In this document: piece by piece, positions 11,295 to 21,605 of the stretch
Layout of the letters: every line of letters starts with the position of its first letter
Position numbering within the stretch: the first letter of the stretch is position 1
Source of the DNA: Paraconiothyrium sp. Pb-2020
Taxonomy: Eukaryota > Ascomycota > Dothideomycetes > Pleosporales > Didymosphaeriaceae
NCBI GenBank assembly: GCA_022419385.1
Contig: JAJUBI010000001.1
Span: 5,518,001-5,582,000 of the forward strand
Direction of reading: 5' to 3'
DNA: 64,000 bases
Translations under genes and position numbers: made by a program
Notes under the pieces: model-generated
What the model was told of the DNA's origin: nothing
Databases searched by the model: none
What the model saw: only the letters and a program-made list of their open reading frames with translations

Positions 11295-11963
11295 CTTGAG
11301 CTTGATGAAGAGTCGCTGCCGAGATACTTCAAGCTCTTTCAGGTGTCTCTTATTGTAGCTTCTCAAAAAGAAGATAGTTTACAAAGATGACAACGCGCCT
11401 ATATTACGTTGAGTAAGATTGAATTAAAAGGGCATGCTCAATGAGGGGCTTGGTATGGTTGCGACTCCTCTGTACGAACTTGATCGTGTTCACCGAAAAT
11501 GACCATCTTGATGTGACCGGCTGATACATTCCTGGCGAATATTGATTGATTCTGTATTGGTTGTGCGTACGCAACTGCAAGCAGCTGTTCGTTCACGTGA
11601 TTGAAATGGGAGCTCAATGAGAAGCAGAATGCTCAGGTAAATCAGCTGATCTTTATTGTGCTGTCTTATGCAACAGGGGATGTTGAGAAGACTAGCGCCG
11701 AGGGAGCTGCAAGGGGGAACGACGTGAGCGATCAATGTTGTTCGTTCGATGTGCCGGGAAGCCTAAGCTGCACCTGCTGCAGGCAGGCGCCACCACCTCG
11801 CTTGCAGTGGGGCCCCACGCGTGTTGTAGCCTCGTACGAACACACAAACCGCCCGCACCTAGGGCACCCATGGCATCTCTAGAACTGATCTGGTAAGAGC
11901 TAGATATTGAGGGCTGTATCAATTTCTCTACCAAAATCTTACAAGACCGTTTGTCTCTCGACC
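11295..11963. other. intergenic
   Basis: This holds the 3' flank of the secreted protein and the promoter of the HET gene. I find no gene or notable repeat. Confidence 0.5.
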
Positions 11964-14129
11964 ATGCTCCCAGGGTCTGCCGCCCCAATGGAACGGCACC
12001 CTTTCTGGGACATCGGGTTTACTCCTTTGACAGAGAAGGAGAGGGCCTTGTCTAGTATGGATGAAGAACAAACGAATATCTTGTGTGAATACTGTCAAGC
12101 ATTGCTTCACAAAATCGATCACGCACTCTTTGGCTCAAACTGCGTCCTTGACGATACAATATCGGCCCAAGATGAAGGCGATCATAATGCAGAGGAAGAT
12201 GAAGTCTTCATGAGTGGTGCTATGGATTCCGATCCCAGCAGGTGGATTCGGGGAAAGGCGAATATATTCGAAGAGAAAATCCCCAATACACACCGGAAGG
12301 TTCAATATCAAGATATCCATGACTCGGCTGTCCAAGGCTGTCTTTGTTGCACAATCATTGACATACGATGCGATGACCAGAGGAACGAAGACCGCACAAG
12401 CCGCATGGTGGAAACAGGCGTGGCTGTGATGTACGAAGACGAAAAGATGACCGACATCCGGGTAGAGATAACCATATCAGAAAAGGACAAACCCGGCAAG
12501 AACATCACACTATCCGCACTTCGTATCAACACCTTTTCTGCAAGACGATATGCAGGGTCTAGAATGCGCCCGACGAGCTCCATTTACACAGCATCGCAGA
12601 GTTGCCTGGACATTGGTCAATCTTGGCTTCAACGTTGTCTTAATGGTCATGTCGATTGTCCTCGTTTCGAGCCCAAATGGATGCCCACGCGTGTCATCGC
12701 CATCTCCAGTGCGGATCAAGCGTCACTAGTCGAAACAAACACATTGCCTACACTCGTCGCATATTACGCGCTCAGTTATTGCTGGGGCACGGAACCCGTC
12801 TTGACCACTACGCAATTGCGATATGAAGATTTTCAAAAGTCACTTCCAATCAAAGACCTTCCATATACAATCCAGGATGCGATAAGAGCTGTCTTCAATA
12901 TGGGCGGGCGGTACCTTTGGGTGGATTCCCTATGTATCGTGCAAGACGATTCACAAGATTGGAAGAGAGAGGCCGCAACTATGTGTGACGTGTACCAGCA
13001 CGCACTCCTCACCATGGTGGCGCTGGGAGCATCTGGCGCAAACGAGGGACTGTTCTCACGCCGGGACCCTCGCAGCTACCAGGATTGCGATATACAAAGC
13101 GAACTCAACCCAACGGAATACATTAGTCTCCTGAATCGCGAACCGAAAGGCATTGGTGCCAGACACTTCATAGAAGGCAAGTTCCATTCTCGTGGGTGGA
13201 CTTTTCAGGAACGCGCATTGGCTCCGAGGAAGCTATACTTCTCTTCGCTTCTGTTCTGGGAGTGCAAGACTTGCACCCTGGAGGAGGGCGACACGCGCAT
13301 GCAGATCAACATCACTAAGCCAATCGGCAGTCAGGATATCCGCATGGACCGGGAGGAAACAGTGCCGGATGAAGACGGGTACAGGAGCACGCCCAGTGCT
13401 TTGAGAATGTGGCATGACAATTTGCGTATCTTCACGCAACGTAACCTCACGGTGGCCACCGATCGTCTTCCCGCCATCAGTGGAGTGATAACGGAGTTCT
13501 CAAGAAAGACAGGGTGGACAAGCATAAACGGTATATGGTCGGAGTATCTTGCTGTGGAACTTCTCTGGGTTCTTTACGATGAGTTCAGGGAGGTCCCAAG
13601 GCTAATCGGGGCGCCGACCTGGTCGTGGACGAGCATCGCTGCACCTATTAGACATCACTCCCACATCAATTATCGTCTGGTGGAGAACTCTAATGTCTAC
13701 ATTGACTCTCAAGATTCGAATATCCTGAATGCAAAAGGGGTGCTTCTCGATCTACATCCCGAGCTACTACCAAGCGATAGCTCAGAGGACTTCGACATCG
13801 CATCAATGAGATGGAACGTCCACGACTTGCCGGTCATGACAGATCACACGATGTATGTCGACCGTCCTGGGCACATTCCTAAAGGTCCTCATTACTTCTT
13901 ACCGCTCATCATGGCGGATATGGAGGCTGATCTTGCCTGGGAAGAAACCGGAACCATATGTATGGGCCTTGCGTTGGTGCAAATCGCCGAGAGAGAGGGT
14001 TATTTCAAAAGATTCGGGGTGCTGTTGGTTTGGTTTGATATCGGGGTTATTCCGTCACGGAAGATAACGTTTCGTCGCGGGAAAGTCGAATGGCCGCGTA
14101 ACAAATGGAGAAAAGTACGAGTTATGTAA
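11964..14129 (+). CDS. HET-domain protein (heterokaryon incompatibility type)
   Basis: A single uninterrupted frame of 721 residues starts at the first ATG (MLPGSAAPMERHPFWD). The N-terminal part has cysteine pairs (LCEYCQALL; GCLCCTIID) typical of the region before HET domains, and WLQRCLNGHVDCPRF just ahead. The HET core begins at about residue 267 with YYALSYCWG, continues with YLWVDSLCIVQDD and ends near residue 409 with SRGWTFQERALAPRKLYF. All three signature blocks are present, so the domain looks intact. Most HET proteins are uncharacterised; some trigger cell death on non-self recognition. No NACHT, WD or ankyrin partner domain is fused. It converges on the F-box gene with only 66 bp between stops. 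Confidence 0.9.
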   Translation: MLPGSAAPMERHPFWDIGFTPLTEKERALSSMDEEQTNILCEYCQALLHKIDHALFGSNCVLDDTISAQDEGDHNAEEDEVFMSGAMDSDPSRWIRGKANIFEEKIPNTHRKVQYQDIHDSAVQGCLCCTIIDIRCDDQRNEDRTSRMVETGVAVMYEDEKMTDIRVEITISEKDKPGKNITLSALRINTFSARRYAGSRMRPTSSIYTASQSCLDIGQSWLQRCLNGHVDCPRFEPKWMPTRVIAISSADQASLVETNTLPTLVAYYALSYCWGTEPVLTTTQLRYEDFQKSLPIKDLPYTIQDAIRAVFNMGGRYLWVDSLCIVQDDSQDWKREAATMCDVYQHALLTMVALGASGANEGLFSRRDPRSYQDCDIQSELNPTEYISLLNREPKGIGARHFIEGKFHSRGWTFQERALAPRKLYFSSLLFWECKTCTLEEGDTRMQINITKPIGSQDIRMDREETVPDEDGYRSTPSALRMWHDNLRIFTQRNLTVATDRLPAISGVITEFSRKTGWTSINGIWSEYLAVELLWVLYDEFREVPRLIGAPTWSWTSIAAPIRHHSHINYRLVENSNVYIDSQDSNILNAKGVLLDLHPELLPSDSSEDFDIASMRWNVHDLPVMTDHTMYVDRPGHIPKGPHYFLPLIMADMEADLAWEETGTICMGLALVQIAEREGYFKRFGVLLVWFDIGVIPSRKITFRRGKVEWPRNKWRKVRVM

Positions 14130-14195
14130 CTGGCGCAGCTCAATAGAACCTCCTCTATGATGAACGAGCGTGCGGGGGATACATTGATGTATAGG

Positions 14196-15968
14196 CTATT
14201 CCTCCTCGTATTCTATAACCTCTTCTACACGGTCATAAACGTTTCGCTCCACCCAACGTGTCATGTCAGGGTCGACGGCTAATAGCCTGGTCATGTCGGC
14301 TTCGTCCAGCCCTTGATTTTCATACCTTGCTATGATCTGATTCAGTTCTTCTTGCGACTTCTTCAATTCGCGATGCCGCCTTGCATACTTGTCCCCGAAC
14401 CACTTCAGACGAGGAAGCGTGTGGTGCGACTGACTATCATCGAAAGCGCTTCTCGTACTGTAAGCACCTAAGCTGACCCCAAGTTCTTCCTGGCCACGCG
14501 CGGCATGGAGGTGTTCCGCCTCTTGCTCCAGTATTTCCTTGAGACCGTCTGGATTATCTTCGTGGTGCGCTCCGACGCAGAGCCTTTTCAATAGCGGAAG
14601 ATGTATGGCGCGGGTACGGATGATATGCCGTAACTGACGAATGGGCAGCCCAACTCCCCAATATGACAGAGGAAATATGAGCGTCTCCAGGTTTGGTGGT
14701 AGCATGGGCCCAAGAGGGTGTCTGTCCGGTACCTCGCGTAGGAAGCGTTCGGAGGGCAAGTCCATCGTGAAGTATTGCCATTCCACACCACGGAACATTT
14801 CGGGGGTGACGCTGAGAAGCTTGAGTTTAGTCAGATGTGCCAGGGAATCAATGAAACTGCGTTCATCAAGCTCGTCGCCGGAGTCTGGCCCAGCCACAGT
14901 CAAATCCAGTATGAGCTCTTGTAGAGTGTCTTTGAGCGGCTCAAGGAGGTCTGGCACCATATCAGGGAAGATTGTATCGGCCCCAGCCTCAGGAATCTGC
15001 GAAAATTGAAAGCTGGTAAGATTTGGACAAGCCTTCAATAAGCACTCCAAATCGGTGGCTCTCAAGCAAGATTCATGCAGCTCGAGCTTCTTCAGGCTCA
15101 TGCTCCCTGAAGTCAAGGCGAGAGGTTCGCATGTGTCGCGAAGAGGCTCTCTATCGCCTGTATCTTCAAGCCCTGAAGTGGCGAATTCCACTTCGAAGAT
15201 CTCCAACCGACCCTCGGACAAGACAGGGATGAAGAAGGCAATCGGCCAAGACAGCACTCCATCAATGGAGTGGACTGTGAGCCTACGAAGCTTTGCAAAT
15301 CGGTGAGTGGGTGCACGCGATTCCAATGCAAGCCTGTCGGTAGGCCCACCCCGCACGACCATTTCGCGAACGTTGGGTAGTAAGGCAACCATGAGGACGA
15401 TAACGGGGTCCTCAAGGCCAGCTCGAAGCATGGAGCAGAATCTCTGATCGTAAGACATGCCTTTGACGATGTGCGTGTACCAGACCGGACCTGGGACAGG
15501 AGATGAAGCCAACTTGGGCCTTGCCTGGTCGACGATGCAGCTATTCGTTTCGTACGGTGCGATTCCAGTGATAACCCCAGCAGCTCGGGCAGCCCTGCAG
15601 TACAGCAGATAGTCCTCCTCATTCGGCTCTGGTGCTCGGGCGTAGTCGAATTCGGTGGCTTTCTGATCTGAGTCCGGGATGACATTGCCAGATTCAAGGA
15701 AACTTGGATTGAAAAAATTGAAGGTCTCCCAGTGCGATAGGTCAACTTTTTTGACGTTCCGGGCAAGGTCAGGCGATCGGATAATACGTTTCAAGAAGCG
15801 GGGGAAAGTCCGGTTGTACAAATGGATATTCGTGTATTCGCGGTACAGCTCCGGCTCAGTGACACCCTTCAGATGTTTGCATACGAGCGACAAGTTCAAA
15901 AGGTCCACTTGATCGACGTACGCAGCAATGGAAAGGATCAACTCAGCGCTCAAACGCAGGAGCGGCAT
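14196..15968 (-). CDS. F-box protein, likely LRR-type
   Basis: A single exon of 590 residues starts MPLLRLSAELILSIAAYV. The first 45 residues fit an F-box (LSAELILSIAAYVDQVDLLN, then LVCKHLKGV), the site that would bind Skp1 in an SCF ubiquitin ligase. The middle holds leucine-rich stretches such as LKKLELHESCLRATDLECLL and CPNLTSFQFSQIPEAG, suggesting irregular LRRs for substrate binding. The C-terminal 90 residues are charged and end in VEEVIEYEEE. The substrate is unknown. Fungal genomes carry many such fast-evolving F-box genes, often next to HET genes as here. Confidence 0.82.
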   Translation of the reverse strand: MPLLRLSAELILSIAAYVDQVDLLNLSLVCKHLKGVTEPELYREYTNIHLYNRTFPRFLKRIIRSPDLARNVKKVDLSHWETFNFFNPSFLESGNVIPDSDQKATEFDYARAPEPNEEDYLLYCRAARAAGVITGIAPYETNSCIVDQARPKLASSPVPGPVWYTHIVKGMSYDQRFCSMLRAGLEDPVIVLMVALLPNVREMVVRGGPTDRLALESRAPTHRFAKLRRLTVHSIDGVLSWPIAFFIPVLSEGRLEIFEVEFATSGLEDTGDREPLRDTCEPLALTSGSMSLKKLELHESCLRATDLECLLKACPNLTSFQFSQIPEAGADTIFPDMVPDLLEPLKDTLQELILDLTVAGPDSGDELDERSFIDSLAHLTKLKLLSVTPEMFRGVEWQYFTMDLPSERFLREVPDRHPLGPMLPPNLETLIFPLSYWGVGLPIRQLRHIIRTRAIHLPLLKRLCVGAHHEDNPDGLKEILEQEAEHLHAARGQEELGVSLGAYSTRSAFDDSQSHHTLPRLKWFGDKYARRHRELKKSQEELNQIIARYENQGLDEADMTRLLAVDPDMTRWVERNVYDRVEEVIEYEEE

Positions 15969-16359
15969 GGTGAAGTATGCGGTGTTGTGAGCTGCGATGG
16001 ACGTAATTTCGTAGACCGTGCCCGATGGAATGCGACGACTACTCGACGGCAGTCAACATTGAATGTTAGAGTACTCGCTCGATCGAAACATCGCTTTCCA
16101 ATACGATAATGCTCCTGTTGGATGTGCAAAGTGAAGAGGAGGAAACGCAACGCGGGGGCGGCACGGGCACAAGTGGGGCTCAACACTGTAGCGGCGCCAG
16201 ACAAGAAGCGACGATACGGTGAATGTCTGATTCAAGACCTGAGCATCTGAATGGTGTGTTTTGCTGAAGCTGCTTTGCTAGTGACTGTCATGTATACTAG
16301 TAGACTTCGGCAAATATACATCAGGTACATCTAAGAGTTACAAGACGAAGGGTGTCTTA
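15969..16359. other. intergenic between F-box and P450 genes
   Basis: This is the F-box promoter and the 3' flank of the P450. No further structure is seen. Confidence 0.5.
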
Positions 16360-17989
16360 TTAAACCTTAGACCCATCTCTCACGGTGGCTCGAACGAAGA
16401 ATTCGTGTTGCATCCAGATGTTGAAGTTCTGACTCGACCATGGTTTCTCGGCGTTGACGATGTCGAAATCAAATTCGCGGAGGAGCTGCGGAAGAGTTAG
16501 CGAAGAATCTCACCGAATACCACACAGGGGCTACCAGTCATACCTCAAAGTATACTTTGTCCATCTCAAGAAAAGCCACGTTCTTCCCCATGCAGCTCCA
16601 GCGTCCGTATCCAAAGACAAGCTCAATGGTCTTCTCCATCTCGCGTCGGGTCTCCGCGTCAGCCTCGAGCCATCGCTCGGGCCGGAACGTGTCGCTGTCC
16701 GGTCCGAATATGCTCTGGCGTGTCAAGGCATAGACGTTGTGCCGATGGGGTGCCTCCGGGAGGAAGACTCCATTGTACGTGTCGCCGCCTGCGGGAACCT
16801 CTTTCGCAACCTGTCCCAAGAAAGGAGGCGTGATACGGAGGCCTTCCTTGACAACAGCCTGGAGATAGGGCAGATCTTTCGACTCTTTCTGTTGAATCGG
16901 ATTTGAAACCCGTCCATCTGCAACAGCTGCGTCCACCTCAGCTCTGAGCTTAGTGAGGACCCGAGGCGAGGTCAGAAGGCGGAGGAGTGTGCTGCGTATA
17001 GCTGAAGCGGTTGTGTCAGATCCAGCAATAATTTGGAGCAAAAGTTCTGCCTCGATCTGCTTCTGGGGAATTCCGTTCCTCACGAAGGCACCAATCATAT
17101 CCTGTCGCTCTTTGCCATCCGCTTCGAAACGTTCGCCAACTGCAGCCTTCGCCTCGGACATCAACCGTCCGAACCCTTTCGGGTCCTCTGGGTTTGGAGC
17201 GATCTTGAAAATGAGACCACTGCGGTACAGGAACTTATGGATTGGCGTCACACCGACGATAGGCGCAGCTGTGGATACAAATTGCTCAGCGAGCTTGATG
17301 TAGTCGTAGATGTCTTCATCTCTAACCAGATAGCCGAAGGCTCTGCCATAGGCTAGGCTCGTGATAACATCAAGAGTAAAATACTGTGCCTGGAGAGCAA
17401 TGTCCATCGGCTTCAGCGATCCGCCCTCGGAGATGTACTTGGTCTTGATGAGATTCACCCATGATGCAATTTGGTCGTCGACATCCTTCTCAAGCTGCGG
17501 ATTCTCCCTACCGGCGTACGCACCAGCCATTTTGGCTCGTCGTTTGTCATGGGTATCAACATCTAGCTCAGACAAGATGTTGTCGAGATGAGGATCCACG
17601 CGCATGCCTAGATACCAGTCGGAACGCTTGTAGGGAGACCGCGCAGCGCTCATACGTCGAATGAGCTCCGGATCACTGGTGGTGAGTTCATTCGGTCCGA
17701 TGCGCACAAGGGAGCCTGCATTGACATCAGGTCAGTCAACTCAGGTAGAAATCACGAACCGAGGCGTACCGAATTGCTGGTCCACAGCTCTATACCGGAG
17801 ATGCTGCGTTCCACTTGCCTGGGTCCTCATCATGAACAGGTACGAGAATTTGCCGAAGAACGGCCCTGGGATATGACGCAGAGGGAGCCATGTCTGAACC
17901 GCAGTGTAGACATAGTACCCAACAAGGATGAGGGGCACAAAAGGCAACAAAAATTTGAATACCGCAGTGAGAAATCCTTCGGAAGCCAT
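16360..17989 (-). CDS. cytochrome P450 monooxygenase
   Basis: Exons 17989-17770, 17715-16544 and 16485-16360 join in phase to 505 residues. An N-terminal membrane anchor (FLTAVFKFLLPFVPLILVGY) is followed by LRHIPGPF, the proline hinge. The I-helix reads IIAGSDTTAS, the oxygen-binding AGxDTT motif. ExxR is present as EGLR, then FRPERW. The heme loop FGYGRWSCMGK places the ligand Cys at about residue 446. All catalytic landmarks are intact. The layout resembles the fungal pisatin-demethylase / benzoate-hydroxylase group of ER P450s, but the substrate cannot be assigned. No synthase or tailoring partner lies nearby. It is divergent from a Pth11-like gene. Confidence 0.95.
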
Positions 17990-18777
17990 GACGATTGTCT
18001 TGAGGAAGAAGCTTTACCGCGAGAGGGGCGGGGTGCAGGAGCTTTACGTGGGTTGCTTTCTCTTATCGAACAATTGCACTTTCCAGTCAGGCATACCTAG
18101 ATGCGGCTTTGCATCCTACTCGCCGTAGAATTTTCGGGCGACCCTGGCCGCCACAATGGGTTCAGGCAATGTCACTTCGTACGATTTACACGCAATCTGG
18201 CCGCGGAGCCATGGGTCTGAAAATGTCGCCCGCTCGTGCATTGTCGTCAACAGGGAAGAGCTGGTGAAACTGTTCCGTTGTTAGTTACGGCTCGGCGAGC
18301 AGTCGGCGGAACTTGTGGGAAACCTAACTAACAACAGCAACCCCTGTTGAAGCGGTGCAGGCAGTACCCGCGCCCGACGCCTGTCAGTTGCCTCGCTTCA
18401 GAACGAGTCGTGTAGCGCAATCCACAAGGCTTGATTCTCACGATCTAAATTGAAATGGCCGGGTACGGATTGGGCGAGGAAACATCCACAATGCAACGGC
18501 CGGCCGCCTTGAACGGCCCTAGTCTGGCAGTGCCGGGCCGGGCAACAGGGCCCGTTGTGGAAACCAGGTGCTGGGATATATTCAATCAGGCAAGAGAGGC
18601 GCAAGAGAGGACCACTCCTGTTCACCAGGGGTTCAAGTTTCAAGTCCCTCAAATGAAGACATGCGCAGCCCCATTCCCCGCTGTTGTGTGGGAACTGATT
18701 GATCTTGTCTGTCCCTCCCATTCACCCAGCATACCCCTCCATAGCTGCGCTTCGAGGAAGTAGTGCTTCTTGCCGCC
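17990..18777. promoter_or_regulatory. bidirectional promoter of the P450 and Pth11-like genes
   Basis: These 788 bp separate two divergent start codons and must serve both. The part nearest the Pth11-like ATG has polypyrimidine tracts (about 18711-18745). I identify no specific operator. Confidence 0.5.
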
Positions 18778-20071
18778 ATGGCGTCAGCTGTCCCCAAGAA
18801 CGAGACGTATGAACAGTTCCGAGGAAGATTCGATGGAGCCATCATCACTACCTATGCCTTTGCCATGGTGGTCGTCCCACTCAAGATCTGGTGTCGGAAG
18901 AGAGCAGGCGGTTGGTCGAACATGGGTTGGGATGAAATCTTCACTTTGTTGGGCGCAGCTTTTGTGACAAGTACCTTCGCGGTCATCTACACGGGTATGC
19001 TCAGTTCCCAGTCCCACCTCCAATGGAAGAGTTACTGACAAGACACATTAGCTGTCCGACCATTGCTTGGGAAAAAGTTTGCGGATGTTGCACAATCTCC
19101 AGAGGACATGGTAAAGCTTCCAAAATTCGCCCTTTATCTCTTCCTTGCGAATCTACTGTACACACCAAGTGTGATGTTCTTGAAGCTCTCCATAGTCGCA
19201 CTCTATTGGAGACTGTTCGGTTTGACTAAGAAAGCCCGCATTCCACTTTTGCTCCTCGGTGGAGTCATCATCGCATGGGGTATCACAATTGTGAGTTGCT
19301 GCACATCCTATGCGAGTAATTGGATGCTGACTCGACAACGGCTAGGCGTTGATAGTCATCTTCAACTGCGACCCCATAGCTGGGAGTTGGGACCTTACAC
19401 TGGCCACCACCGCCAAATGTGTGGACAAGAAGTCATTCTACGTCGGCGGAAGCGTACCCAACGTTATAACCGATCTCGTCCTTGTTATTATGCCCCTTCC
19501 GTACGTCTGGAAGCTGCACGCTTCCATCGCACAGCGTATCGTCCTGGGCGGCATATTCGCGCTCGGAACTTTCGTTTCAATCGTCTCGATGATACGATTG
19601 TCAGTCCTCTTGGATACTGCGAGCGGCACATTCGATGTGACGTACACCTACAAAGACGTCTACTTATGGAGCTTGGTTGAGATCAACGTTGGTCTGACCT
19701 GCGCATGCTTGCCAAGCTTGCGACCTATTGTGAGAGTAATCGGACTCAAACGGCTGTTTTCTAGTGGCCGCTCGCGGCCATCGGATTTGAGAACACCTGA
19801 CGCTTCTCACGGAATAAGTGGCAACGTCAGCGGACATTTGAGTTCGCGGAAGAAGCCTAAGGGCATGTTTTCGCAGCTTGAGGATGATGACGAGTTCGAG
19901 ATGATTCCGGAGCAGAAGATGAAGGGAGGCGCATGGGTCGGGGCATCACAGTCACGAGTGAGTCAGGATACCGATCGAACATCGAATGGGTCTACAGATT
20001 CGCGCAAACAACCCGGGCTCGGTGCTATAACGGTACAGCGAGACTTTGAGGTCTCCTCAAGCCGACCGTGA
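18778..20071 (+). CDS. Pth11-like / SAT4-family integral membrane protein
   Basis: Exons 18778-18994, 19052-19290 and 19346-20071 join in phase to 393 residues. The ATG at 18778 sits in a good context (GCCGCCATGG). The fold follows the SAT4 plan: TM1 (TTYAFAMVVVPLKIWCR), the W-D motif MGWDEIFTLLGAAF, TM3-4 (YTPSVMFLKLSIVALYWRLF), the loop FNCDPIAGSWD, and VITDLVLVIMPLPYVWKL. The cytosolic tail from about residue 290 is rich in Ser, Arg and Lys. Compared with the gene at 558-1807 it has a longer tail and different loops, so the two are not a recent duplicate. It is probably a plasma-membrane sensor of unknown ligand. Co-regulation with the P450 is possible through the shared promoter. Confidence 0.9.
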
Positions 20072-20435
20072 AATGGACGGATCCTCAGATCTTGGAGGAA
20101 AAAAAATGTAACAGCAATATGTACGATTGAACATGTATACACTTATTCGCTTCGAATCTAGAGCCGTTTCAGCCTTTAGTAGAGTACAATGAACATATGA
20201 TGGATATTACATGTCCACTGTACTCCTGTCTTCTCCGCATCACTGCTCCGGTCGGCCCCTGCACGCGGGTCTGACGTTAAACGAATAGATCTAACATTGC
20301 CTCGGTAGAGTGGCACGCACATTGGTATGACGAGGCCACCCAAATCCTGCTCAACAAGATTTCTTAATCTCCGAACCTAGCAAATTCTTGGCACTATACC
20401 TCTACAAACGGATCGCTTAATTGACCCGTACAAGT
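20072..20435. other. convergent 3' region
   Basis: The Pth11-like gene and the small zinc-binding protein end here. An A-run (about 20099-20106) follows the stop. Nothing else is seen. Confidence 0.45.
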
Positions 20436-20711
20436 CTACCCTTGTTTTCCGTTTCTCTTGGTGCCAACGAGGGCAGTCATACCGGGCAAGATGGCATCTC
20501 CATCTTCCCAGGCCTTGTATTTTCTGCTTGCAGTCACCTCGTAACCATCACAACGGGTACAATGACCATGACCGCACTCGTCACAGGAGAGTTCTATGTT
20601 AAGGATTCTGTCCCCTTTCCCATCTTTGAGGTAATACACAGGGTTGTACTCCTGGCACTCATGGCATGTCCACGACGCCCAATCCAGTGTTTCGTCAGGG
20701 GCGTCAGGCAT
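20436..20711 (-). CDS. small protein with a probable treble-type zinc site
   Basis: The frame from 20711 gives 91 residues beginning MPDAPDETLDWASW. Cysteines fall as CHEC (paired), then CDECGHGHCTRC, a 2+2(+2) pattern that would bind zinc. Small proteins of this pattern, with a Trp-Cys start to the finger, are common in ascomycetes but their function is not known to me. The frame is open up to an ATG at 20858, but the added 49 residues look like translated leader (His/Arg/Ser-rich), so I prefer the inner start. The finger reading in one frame without a stop supports real coding. Confidence 0.6.
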   Translation of the reverse strand: MPDAPDETLDWASWTCHECQEYNPVYYLKDGKGDRILNIELSCDECGHGHCTRCDGYEVTASRKYKAWEDGDAILPGMTALVGTKRNGKQG

Positions 20712-21184
20712 CTTTACGTCTGCTCTGTGCGTCCGATGATGTTCCAACGAGGCGTGTGAATATTCGTGAGTATTGTGTGCGCGTTCGATCGGATGTCTCC
20801 TGCGAGGAATTGATAGAGTGACAGAATGTGGTGGAGACTTGACGTTGGGCACGTACATGTCATTATGCTATGTATGCTCAAAATTCGTGACGGTGACATG
20901 CGGCAAACACCGCCTGATTGAGCCTCAAAATATACATCCAAATGTACAGCTTTGCAATCACTGGCAAACGAACAACATTTATAGGCAAACAGCGATACTC
21001 TAGTGGATGATAGCACTCGTGGATGCCTAGATGCGGGATTGCTCCAATAAATAATCTGGTGGATCTATGCATGCGGCATTCATGTCTACACGAGAGCGCC
21101 TTCAGTATACACCCTGGTGTACACAATTGTAGGCTGGTGTTTGATAGTATTCGAATTCGTACTGATGCAAACATTCAAAGCCTA
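20712..21184. other. intergenic between two small minus-strand genes
   Basis: This is the promoter of the zinc-site protein and the 3' flank of the next gene. It is AT-leaning, with no gene seen. Confidence 0.45.
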
Positions 21185-21605
21185 CTACACGTCGTCCACA
21201 GGCCCATTCCAGGGATCATCGTGGTCTTGATTTTCCTCGCAATATACGACCCTGAACTGCCTCTCTTGATCACACTGCGTCTTGCCTAATCGGTTAGCTT
21301 CAATGCACACCAGGACAGAAATTCCAAGAACACTTACGGCTCTCCTTCCTCATGTCATCTCCCTTCTGGTGATATTGCTTCTTCGCCTCACCTTTCCTGG
21401 TGCTATGTTCTTTGCTGATGGGTTCTTGCTCCGACTGGTCATGCCGCTTGAAGTCGACGCTCGAACCTTTCGGCGTACCGATGTCGTCTGCAATTGCTTG
21501 GAGACCTATGTCAGAGTTCATGGAGGATGTGGCGCTGGAGATACTGGCTGCCGAGCGACGGCGGGGCTGGTAGGTGGAAATCATGTAATGGGAGAGTGGA
21601 GACAT
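21185..21605 (-). CDS. small hydrophilic protein of unknown function, 122 residues
   Basis: Exon 1 (21605-21338) ends at GTAAGT after KESR, and exon 2 (21285-21185) starts after GATTAG and runs in phase to a stop, ending DDPWNGPVDDV. Reading through the intron instead ends after a few codons, so the splice is what makes the protein sensible. The N-terminal third is Ser-rich (SPLSHYMISTYQPRRRSAAS), the middle is Lys/Glu-rich, and the end is acidic with two cysteines. No domain, signal peptide or membrane segment is visible. I do not recognise it. Confidence 0.55.

Noticed and set aside
18600..18660. Possible tRNA-like B-box near GTTCAAGTTTCAAGTCCC
   Set aside because: No matching A-box or cloverleaf could be drawn around it.
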